In this document: piece by piece, positions 19,150-25,887 of the stretch | How positions within the stretch are numbered: the stretch's first letter is position 1 | How the letters are laid out: each line of letters starts with the position of its first letter | Assembly (NCBI RefSeq): GCF_001988955.1 | Contig: NZ_CP014263.1 | Coordinates: 372,001-436,000 of the forward strand | Reading direction: 5' to 3' | Length of the DNA stretch: 64,000 nucleotides | Origin: Spirosoma montaniterrae | Lineage (GTDB): Bacteria; Bacteroidota; Bacteroidia; Cytophagales; Spirosomataceae | Program-made: the position numbers and the translations under genes | Notes under the pieces: model-generated | Seen by the model: the letters and a program-made list of their open reading frames with translations, nothing else | Database searches by the model: none | Told to the model about the DNA's origin: nothing

Positions 19150-19677
19150 ATGATACAGTTTACCGCGCTCCTTCAGAAATTCGATCAGAAAGGCGAAAAA
19201 ACCGGCTGGACGTACATTGAGATTCCGGCGTATGTAACCGACGCGCTTAGCCCCGGTCGGCGCACATCGTTTCGGGTGAAAGGCCAGTTAGACAATCTTG
19301 CCATTCGGTTAGTGGCTCTGCTCCCGATGGGCAAAAACGGCGATTCAGACGCTGCGTTCATTATGCCGATCAATGCCGACATGCGCCGGAGCATTCGCAA
19401 AGAAGCGGGCGTTTCGGTGCAGGTCGAACTGGCGATAGACACCGACCCGCTGCCGGTTTCCGACGATTTGCTGGCCTGTCTGGCCGATGAACCAGCCGCG
19501 CTGGCGTTTTTTCAGACGTTGCCCAAAAGCCATCAGGTATACTATTCCAACTGGGTTGAAGAGGCTAAAAGCATCGATACTAAAACCAAACGCATCGCGC
19601 AGGCTGTTACGGGTATGGCAATGGGCTTAGGTTATGGCGAAATGATTCGGTATTTTAGAAAGCAAAAAGCTGATTGA
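19150..19677 (+). CDS. DUF1905 + YdeI/OmdA family protein
   Basis: ATG 19150 is preferred to an upstream ATG at 19117. The 175-residue protein has an N-terminal DUF1905 beta barrel (FTALLQKFDQKGEKTGWTYIE ending near residue 90, 'IMPINADMRRSIRKEAG') and a C-terminal OmdA/YdeI helical region (LPKSHQVYYSNWVEEAKSI, TKRIAQAV). OmdA-like proteins have been called bacteriocin-protection or OmpD-associated, but their biochemistry is unclear. It is probably co-transcribed with the dinB-like gene. Confidence 0.85.
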   Translation: MIQFTALLQKFDQKGEKTGWTYIEIPAYVTDALSPGRRTSFRVKGQLDNLAIRLVALLPMGKNGDSDAAFIMPINADMRRSIRKEAGVSVQVELAIDTDPLPVSDDLLACLADEPAALAFFQTLPKSHQVYYSNWVEEAKSIDTKTKRIAQAVTGMAMGLGYGEMIRYFRKQKAD

Positions 19678-19802
19678 CAAGGTGTAATCAGGAGCAAATA
19701 AACTTCAGAATCAATCGTTGCTTATCCTGAAGGTCGTTCCTATCTTTCGCGTAAATTCGTAACCCCGCAATTGTTTGCCCAACTGTACAAACCATTACTT
19801 CG

Positions 19803-20288
19803 ATGAAGGCCCTCTATATTTTTGTCCTGTCTGTATTGACGTTTACGGCCTGCAATCGGCAAAACGATGCCGCCGTTCAGCCCGACCGCGCCCGGCGCAT
19901 GGCCGGAACGTACCAGATCAGTCTGCTAACCATGCAGGCCGGTTCGCAGCCGTCGGTATCGGTGCCGATGCCGCTCCAGTACAATGGTCAGCCATTGCTG
20001 TCGGGAGCCATAACCATTACCCGCAAGTCGGAAAACAGGGTCGATGCTACGGTAGCGATGACCGTCAATAAAAGTGCGATCCCGGCCAACGTTGACCCGG
20101 CTCTGGTGCAGGATCAAAGCTATACCAGTGAGAATCTGGAAATCCGCGACAACGGTACTGGCTACGATTTATTTGTTGATGGCGATAAAATTGCCCGCTT
20201 CGACGACAACACCTTCACCATTCAGCGGGTGGTAGCGAATCCGCAAACGGGCGAGACGTATAACGTTGGTTTGCAGGCTAAAAAGTAA
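19803..20288 (+). CDS. Small lipoprotein of unknown function
   Basis: The 161-residue product begins with a lipoprotein signal peptide (MKALYIFVLSVLTFTAC, lipobox TFTAC), so it should be lipidated at Cys17 and placed in the periplasm or outer membrane. The mature part is beta-rich with the pattern of a small lipocalin-like or DUF4488-like fold (MAGTYQISLL, YDLFVDGDKIARFDDNTFTIQRV), but I do not recognise a family with confidence. It is isolated between the ydeI-like gene and convergent kynA. Confidence 0.7.
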   Translation: MKALYIFVLSVLTFTACNRQNDAAVQPDRARRMAGTYQISLLTMQAGSQPSVSVPMPLQYNGQPLLSGAITITRKSENRVDATVAMTVNKSAIPANVDPALVQDQSYTSENLEIRDNGTGYDLFVDGDKIARFDDNTFTIQRVVANPQTGETYNVGLQAKK

Positions 20289-20300
20289 TGATATGTAGCT

Positions 20301-20411
20301 GTTCGGGACTTATGTCCCGAACCTATTAGCTGCGGATATTCATCCGCCAACTAACTATCTGAAGGCGGACGAATGTCCGCTTTTAGTTTGTTCGGGACTT
20401 ATGTCCCGAAC
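20301..20411. repeat. Composite palindromic element bounded by GTTCGGGAC hairpins
   Basis: The hairpin GTTCGGGAC-TTAT-GTCCCGAAC occurs at 20301-20322 and exactly again at 20390-20411. Between them GCGGATATTCATCCGC (20332-20347) and GCGGACGAATGTCCGC (20365-20380) pair imperfectly with each other. The right hairpin overlaps the end of kynA and supplies its last codons and TAA stop. It is homologous to 15532-15624. Confidence 0.85.
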
Positions 20412-21322
20412 AGCCGACCCCAGTTTTCTCGCTCTTGCAAAGACCAGAGCGTTGGAAAAAATATGCGCTGTTGCTGAACGGGTGGGAGGTAGGTTTGCCA
20501 GTTGGTGCCGCCCGTAGCCCGAACAGCATCTGGTTCTTTCTGCAAATACTGCACCGCCGACCGCAGATGCGCCAGTTTCCAGCGGACGTTTACCCGGTGG
20601 TCGTATTCGCGCAGGGCGTCGCGGAGGTCGTTGGTAGCTTGTCCGTCCTGTTCCAGTTCCTGAAAACGCCGGTTAAGATTTGTGGTCTGGTAGTTCTCGG
20701 CCAACCGAACGAGCGATGCGCCATACTGCTTATCGAACTGCCGCAGGGTCAGCGTTTTTTGCTGCGTAGCCAGTTCAGTGGCTCCGCGTTTCCAGTAGAT
20801 ATAGTCGTATTGGTCGGCAAGGGTATTTGCATTGTCGGCTGGTTCGGTGAGCAGGTTCTGAAAATCGGTCGAGACGATTTCGATTTGCCGGAACTGCACC
20901 GATTGAAAGCCGCTCGATGGCAGCAACGCCATTCTGAAGTTCAGAAACTGCTCGCGTTCCATGCCGGTAATCATGACCCCGAACGAGTCTTCGAGCAGGC
21001 CGAAGTAGCGGTTGATGCGCTGCATTCGGGCCGTGAAAAACGCACTGGTGAGTGGTTGGGTTTGGGCAATCTGCGCGATTTCGTGCAGAATGAGCTTGAA
21101 GTATAACTCGGTGATCTGGTGGTAGGTAACGAAAATCAGTTCGTCAGGGTAGGCCGTTTTTGGGTTTTGGAGCGACAGTAGCGTATCGAGGTGGATATAG
21201 TCCCAGTAGGTCAGGTAATCGGCCTGGAGCAGTCCTTCGAGATACGAGGCCATATCCTGCCCCATCGCGGCAAATTTCTGTTCTAACTGGTTAAGTTTAT
21301 CGGTCAGTGTTTCGGACATCAT
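20399..21322 (-). CDS. kynA: Tryptophan 2,3-dioxygenase family protein
   Basis: The 307-residue protein begins with the TDO pattern 'LTYWDYIHLDTLLSLQ' and 'LIFVTYHQITELYFKLILHE', in which the His is the distal-pocket residue, and has the C-terminal TGGTNWQTYLPP region typical of the haem enzyme. TDO opens the indole ring of L-tryptophan to N-formylkynurenine, in the cytoplasm. The start overlaps the stop of the upstream restriction-enzyme fragment (ATGATG/TGA). The last residues and stop come from a dispersed hairpin, so the C-terminus may have been altered by the repeat. No other kynurenine-pathway gene is near. Confidence 0.85.
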   Translation of the reverse strand: MMSETLTDKLNQLEQKFAAMGQDMASYLEGLLQADYLTYWDYIHLDTLLSLQNPKTAYPDELIFVTYHQITELYFKLILHEIAQIAQTQPLTSAFFTARMQRINRYFGLLEDSFGVMITGMEREQFLNFRMALLPSSGFQSVQFRQIEIVSTDFQNLLTEPADNANTLADQYDYIYWKRGATELATQQKTLTLRQFDKQYGASLVRLAENYQTTNLNRRFQELEQDGQATNDLRDALREYDHRVNVRWKLAHLRSAVQYLQKEPDAVRATGGTNWQTYLPPVQQQRIFFPTLWSLQERENWGRLFGT

Positions 21323-21678
21323 GGACGCTGTAAACGGGTAATTTCAGCCGCAATTTCAGGAATGATTTCGGGATTACCGATTTCGCCAACTAAGCTAAAT
21401 ACAATAAACACCTTACCGCTGAATTCTTCCTGAAACGACGCAAAGCCAGCTTTCATGCGCTCCGAAACCGAATAATTGCCAAAATTGGCCTTCGCTGTTG
21501 TCGGCTTTATCTGAATGCCAAACGCTTTTTCGCCCACAAAGCCGAGGTAATCGACGTCGCTCAGATAGCCAACATCTTGTTGTAGATCAATGTCTAATTT
21601 TATCATAGCGTCCATGATTTCAACAAAGCGAGCAGTGGGAAATAGTTTGGGGAGACCACAGCAAATAATGTGTTCCAT
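21319..21678 (-). pseudogene. C-terminal fragment of a MjaI-like restriction endonuclease
   Basis: A 119-residue frame contains DVGYLSDVDYLGFVGEKAFGIQIKPTT and 'SERMKAGFASFQEEFSGKVFIVFS'. The D...(Q/E)xK spacing (DVDY, IQIK) is that of a PD-(D/E)XK nuclease core, and the wording resembles the C-terminal part of MjaI-family type II enzymes. Family assignment is from memory. A stop lies two codons before the ATG, so the N-terminal half is missing, and no methyltransferase is present. It overlaps kynA by 4 bp and diverges from the DUF262 gene, inside an A+T-rich island. It is probably a remnant. Confidence 0.5.
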
Positions 21679-21758
21679 GCTTCAATTTAGAGAGAATATA
21701 CAATTGTCGGTATAAAATTTAAATATATTACGTATTTTCGCCCAACATTGTTGCAAAA

Positions 21759-23732
21759 ATGCAAGCGAAAGAAACTCGGCTACGTCATATATTAGAAGGT
21801 CAGAATCAGTACGTTATCCCTTTATTCCAGCGTACATATAGTTGGGATGCTAAAGAGTGGCAAATATTATGGGATGATTTAGTAGAACTATTGGAAGGAG
21901 ATCATTCACGAACTCACTTTGTCGGGTCTATCGTTAGTATGCCAACTATTTCAGTACCCGAGGGAGTTGCAAAATATTTGCTTATAGACGGTCAACAACG
22001 CGTAACAACCGTTTTCATACTACTCACGCTTCTACGCAATAAAGCTAAAGAAGTTGGGGAGGGACGACTGGCTGATGAGATTGAAAACACTTTATTGGTA
22101 AACTCATACCAAGACGGCGAGGATTATTACAAACTTATGCCTACTCAGGTAGATAGAGTGGCATATAAAGCAATACTGAAAGGGACGCATAAAGATTCCG
22201 ACAGCCAGATACAACGCGCATATGATTTTTTTGCTCGAAAGTTTAGTCAGAAGAAGCCGGATATTCGTAGGTTAAAAGAACTGATACGGACTAATTTGTC
22301 GCTGGTTAGCATCGTTTTGGATCCTGATGACAATCCTCATCTTGTTTTTGAAAGTCTCAATGCCAAAGGGCGGCCTCTAACCCAGTCCGACTTAATTCGT
22401 AATTACTTCTTCATGCGCGTTCATGTTTCTCAGCAGGAGGTAATATATAGTAAATATTGGCAACCCATGCAAACAAGATTAGGAGATAACCTAACCGAGT
22501 TCATACGCCACTTCTTAACTCGAAAAGGTGCAGTAGTCAAACAGTCAGATGTGTATCAAATTTTAAAAAGCGAAGTTTCGGTCACTAACGCGTTAGAGTA
22601 TCTAGAACAGTTAGCTCGGTATTCTGAGTATTACAAAAAGTTGCTCGATCCTGCTTTAGAGATTAATAGCAGTATAGAAAATTATCTTCGGAGGTTGAAT
22701 AGAATCGAGGTTACAACAGCATACCCGTTGCTATTAAACCTTTATTCTGACTATGAAAACAAACACCTTTCATCAGGAGATTTTGTGCAGATGCTACAGG
22801 TCTTGGAAAATTATTTGATTCGAAGATTTATATGCGGATATGCAACAAATCAGCTGAACAAGATTTTTCCTGCTATTTATCAAACGCTTGATAAAAACCC
22901 GGAGGGGCCAGTCGAAGGTTTGAAGCAAGTGCTCCACACGAAAGGTTATCCCAAAGACGCAGAAGTACTACTACGATTGAAGGATGCTAAACTATACGGA
23001 GCAGGAGATCGACTCAATAAGACACGTTTAATTTTAGAAACGTTAGAAGACGAGTTCGGCCACAAAGAGAAAGTCTCTTTTTCTAATTTAACTGTGGAGC
23101 ATATAATGCCACAAACCTTGACCAGTTGGTGGCAAAATCACTTAGGGACTGAATGGCAGGATACACACGAACTTCTTCTCCATACAATAGGCAATCTCAC
23201 TCTAACTGCCTATAATTCAGAGCTGTCTAACGACAGTTTTATTGCGAAAAAAGAGCGTTTTGCTCAAAGCCATCTTGAACTTAATGCTTACTTTGAAAAC
23301 ATTCTTGGATGGAATAGCGAACAAATCGAGAGACGATCAGAAAAATTAGCCTTAACAGCTATAGCTATCTGGCCATATTTTGGTAGGGATGAGACAGAGC
23401 AGGAATTGGGGCCAGTTACTGGAAGTACCCCCACTCGTTTGTTTATTTTGGGAGAAGAGTTTGAGGTTAAATCCTGGCGGGATGTGCTCGAACACACGCT
23501 TAATACAATTGCTTTTCTCGAACCGGAAAAGTTTAGTATAGTGGTAGAAGAATTACCGCATTTTATCTCAAAAAACAATGCAGTATTGCGTAGTGAACGG
23601 CAGTTGAATAACGGTTATTTCGTTGAGGTAAATTTGTCTGCTAGACGTATTGAGAGACTTTGCATTCAAGCAATTCAAACGGCAGAGCTGACTATTGACG
23701 ATTGGAAGGTAACGTTTGTTAGGGGGCACTGA
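21759..23732 (+). CDS. DUF262 + DUF1524 (GmrSD-like) defence protein
   Basis: The 657-residue protein starts with a DUF262 ParB-like NTPase domain (IPLFQRTYSWD, HFVGSIVS, LIDGQQRVTTVFIL) and carries a DUF1524 His-Me/HNH nuclease domain around residues 440-520 (VEHIMPQTL, HTIGNLTLTAYNSELSN). The C-terminal ~110 residues are an extra domain seen in many single-chain members. This architecture is that of GmrSD type IV restriction enzymes and relatives such as BrxU, which cut modified phage DNA using NTP. The gene is visibly more A+T-rich than its neighbours, which suggests recent transfer. It stands next to a restriction-enzyme fragment. Confidence 0.88.
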   Translation: MQAKETRLRHILEGQNQYVIPLFQRTYSWDAKEWQILWDDLVELLEGDHSRTHFVGSIVSMPTISVPEGVAKYLLIDGQQRVTTVFILLTLLRNKAKEVGEGRLADEIENTLLVNSYQDGEDYYKLMPTQVDRVAYKAILKGTHKDSDSQIQRAYDFFARKFSQKKPDIRRLKELIRTNLSLVSIVLDPDDNPHLVFESLNAKGRPLTQSDLIRNYFFMRVHVSQQEVIYSKYWQPMQTRLGDNLTEFIRHFLTRKGAVVKQSDVYQILKSEVSVTNALEYLEQLARYSEYYKKLLDPALEINSSIENYLRRLNRIEVTTAYPLLLNLYSDYENKHLSSGDFVQMLQVLENYLIRRFICGYATNQLNKIFPAIYQTLDKNPEGPVEGLKQVLHTKGYPKDAEVLLRLKDAKLYGAGDRLNKTRLILETLEDEFGHKEKVSFSNLTVEHIMPQTLTSWWQNHLGTEWQDTHELLLHTIGNLTLTAYNSELSNDSFIAKKERFAQSHLELNAYFENILGWNSEQIERRSEKLALTAIAIWPYFGRDETEQELGPVTGSTPTRLFILGEEFEVKSWRDVLEHTLNTIAFLEPEKFSIVVEELPHFISKNNAVLRSERQLNNGYFVEVNLSARRIERLCIQAIQTAELTIDDWKVTFVRGH

Positions 23733-23766
23733 GACTATCTTTAGGGAAGTCTGTACTTTTGCGGCC

Positions 23767-24471
23767 ATGAACATCGAAGATAAAGTCATCATTATTTCGG
23801 GGGCTTCGCGCGGAATTGGCCGGGCAACGGCCCTGCTACTGGCCCGGAATGGCGCACACGTAGTAGTCACGGCCCGCTCGGCAGAAGACCTCAAAAAGCT
23901 CGAAACCGAACATGCTAACATCGTCGGCGTAGCGGGCGATGTTGCCAACGAAGCCGATATGCAGGCCGTCGTACAAACCGCGCTCGACCGTTTCGGACGT
24001 ATCGACGTGGTGATTAACAATGCGGGTTACGGCATCTTCAAGAACGTAGACGACATCACGGTGGACGAGTGGGATGCTATCATGGCAACCAATGTGAAAG
24101 GTACGTTTCTGCTCACTAAAGCCGCCTTGCCCACGCTAAAAGCGCAGGGTTCGGGACATGTGGTGGTGGTAGCCTCCGACGTAGCGAAGCGGACGTTTGC
24201 GGGAGGCTCGCTCTATACGGCCAGTAAATACGCGCAGGAAGCCTTCATGGGCGCACTGCGGAAAGAAGTTCGTCCGTTCGGTATCAAGGTGACGGGCGTG
24301 TATTCGGGTTTGGTCGATTCGCATTTCCACGAGAAAGGACACGGCCACGAAACCTCCAAAAACTGGCTCAAAAACGAAGACATGGCCGAGTCGATGCTGT
24401 TCATCATCAGCCGCCCCGCCCACGTGGTGATTGATGAATTTATGGTCCACCCGCTGGAGCAGGAGTATTAA
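23767..24471 (+). CDS. Short-chain dehydrogenase/reductase
   Basis: ATG 23767 gives 234 residues. The Rossmann dinucleotide site SGASRGIGRA, the NNAGYG motif and the catalytic Tyr/Lys in YTASKYA define a classical SDR using NAD(P)H. It resembles FabG-like 3-oxoacyl reductases but the substrate is not defined by sequence. The stop codon is immediately followed by a 32-bp perfect inverted repeat and then the convergent aldo/keto reductase. Confidence 0.9.
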   Translation: MNIEDKVIIISGASRGIGRATALLLARNGAHVVVTARSAEDLKKLETEHANIVGVAGDVANEADMQAVVQTALDRFGRIDVVINNAGYGIFKNVDDITVDEWDAIMATNVKGTFLLTKAALPTLKAQGSGHVVVVASDVAKRTFAGGSLYTASKYAQEAFMGALRKEVRPFGIKVTGVYSGLVDSHFHEKGHGHETSKNWLKNEDMAESMLFIISRPAHVVIDEFMVHPLEQEY

Positions 24472-24545
24472 GTTAAAAGTGAAAAATGAAGAGTGAAAAA
24501 TGCTGCCGGAAGACATTTTTCACTCTTCATTTTTCACTTTTAACT
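24471..24545. repeat. 32-bp perfect inverted repeat at a stop codon (GTTAAAAGTG family)
   Basis: Arms 24471-24502 and 24514-24545 are exact reverse complements with an 11-base loop. They contain GTTAAAAGTGAAAAATG motifs shared with 6049-6136, and as there the left arm starts at the last base of a TAA stop. The repeat sits between two convergent genes. Confidence 0.85.
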
Positions 24546-24549
24546 CTCC

Positions 24550-25521
24550 CTACTGGCTCCACTCCGTCGGCTCCCGATCCCACCTGTGTTCCTTCAATTG
24601 TTCCAGCAGTTCGGCGGGTAGTCCGGCTCCGTCGCTGGTGGCGATGTTGGACTCTACGTTGCGGAGTTGGCGCATTCCGGGAATGGTCGTGTGTACGTCG
24701 GGGTTGCTCAGGATGAAGCGCAGGGCCAGTTCGGGCATGGTCATACCGGCGGGGATGAGCGGACGTAGCGCGTCGGCGTGTTCGACGCTGCTGCTGAGGT
24801 TTTCGGGTACGAAATACGTTGATCGCCAATCGTTTGGTGGGAACGTAGTGTTTTTGGTCAGGGTGCCGGTCAGCGTCCCTTCATCGAACGGGACGCGGGC
24901 GATGGTGCCGATGTTCAGTTCGCGGCAAAGCGGGAAGAGGTTGTCTTCGGGAGCCTGATCAAATATATTGTAGATGACCTGCACGGCGTCGATGAGGCCG
25001 GTACGTAGCGTGTTCAGACTGTTGTCGGGTTCCCAGCGGTTAATCGAGATACCCCACGCCTGCACTTTACCCTGTTGCGTCAGTTGCTGGATGGTTTCTT
25101 TCCACTCGTCACGCCCGGCCCAGTCGTCTTCCCAGACGTGAAACTGCATCAGGTCGATGGTCTCTACGTCCAGATTTCTCAGACTTTTCTCCGTGTATTC
25201 CACGATATAATCCGCCGGAAATACGTCGTCAATCTGGAAGCCGCGCCGGGAAGGCCACTTGCGGTTTTTGGGCGGAATTTTAGTGGCGTTGTAAAGTCGT
25301 TTGTTGGGGTGGTTTTTGATAAGCTGGCCCAGGATTTGTTCGCTGACGCCTTCGCCGTAACCCCAGGCGGTGTCGAAGAAATTACAGCCGAGGTCAACAG
25401 AACGGTCGAGGGCGCGGAGAACTTCGGCTTTTTCGGTGCCGGTCCAGCCCGCCAGGCCCCACATGCCGTAACCAATTTCAGAAACTTGCCAGCCAGTGCG
25501 GCCAAACGTGCGGTAGTGCAT
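24550..25521 (-). CDS. Aldo/keto reductase
   Basis: ATG 25521 gives 323 residues; the alternative upstream ATG adds 16 unlike residues. The TIM-barrel AKR signature is complete: FFDTAWGYGEG with the catalytic Asp and Tyr, the Lys in 'LYNATKIPPK', LMQFHVWED with the His, and a late 'RFILSNPDVHTTIPGMR' NADPH-binding region. It reduces aldehydes or ketones in the cytoplasm with NADPH. Convergent with the SDR. Substrate unknown. Confidence 0.9.
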   Translation of the reverse strand: MHYRTFGRTGWQVSEIGYGMWGLAGWTGTEKAEVLRALDRSVDLGCNFFDTAWGYGEGVSEQILGQLIKNHPNKRLYNATKIPPKNRKWPSRRGFQIDDVFPADYIVEYTEKSLRNLDVETIDLMQFHVWEDDWAGRDEWKETIQQLTQQGKVQAWGISINRWEPDNSLNTLRTGLIDAVQVIYNIFDQAPEDNLFPLCRELNIGTIARVPFDEGTLTGTLTKNTTFPPNDWRSTYFVPENLSSSVEHADALRPLIPAGMTMPELALRFILSNPDVHTTIPGMRQLRNVESNIATSDGAGLPAELLEQLKEHRWDREPTEWSQ

Positions 25522-25668
25522 ATTTACGAGGTACGTTAGGAGTGCATTATAGTGTATACAGCGATACAAAGCATCGGCAACCGGTTTTGTTTAGGGTTTG
25601 GCTATTGACTGATTCCACCTTCGTGCGAAATCCGCGATTTGCCAATCTGTATATAAAACATTTTCCTA

Positions 25669-25736
25669 ACACAGAAAATACTGATTTTTCTCTGTGCAAC
25701 TCTGCTTTTTACTCTGTGTTCTCTGCGTTTATATTA
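25669..25736. repeat. Partial AAACGCAGAG-family repeat
   Basis: ACACAGAAAA (from 25669) pairs with TTTTTCTCTGTG-type sequence, followed by ACTCTGTGTTCTCTGCGTTTAT. The end CTCTGCGTTTAT equals the end of the elements at 8613-8705 and 34728-34812. The matching left half is degraded or absent. Confidence 0.5.
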
Positions 25737-25752
25737 CATGGAATCATCTCTG

Positions 25753-25855
25753 GCCTATTGCTGACGCGAGGGAGACGCAAAGGGTTGCGTCTCTACGCCG
25801 GATGGTTAACTGTAGAGACGCAACCCTTTGCGTCTCCCTCGCGTCAGCAATAGGC
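25753..25855. repeat. Perfect 44-bp palindrome, off-site copy of the RAYT-associated REP
   Basis: Arms 25753-25796 and 25812-25855 are exact reverse complements with a 15-base loop. The inner arm contains GTAGAGACGC...GCGTCTC, the core of the REP hairpins flanking the RAYT gene at 38386-39262, with ACCCTT-like tips. The loop carries CCGGATGGTT, the same word as the 17-bp tandem units there. This looks like a non-autonomous copy. Confidence 0.85.
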
Positions 25856-25887
25856 TACAATTAATTCAACAGGGTACTGAATAAAAA

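Larger units (their letters stand above)
25522..25887. other. Gene-free interval carrying two palindromic repeats
   Basis: This 366-base stretch upstream of the aldo/keto reductase and downstream of the M14 peptidase has no convincing reading frame. It holds a partial AAACGCAGAG-family element at 25669-25736 and a perfect 44-bp REP-type palindrome at 25753-25855. The aldo/keto reductase promoter must lie in the right-hand neighbour of its start, but no consensus is clear. Confidence 0.6.
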
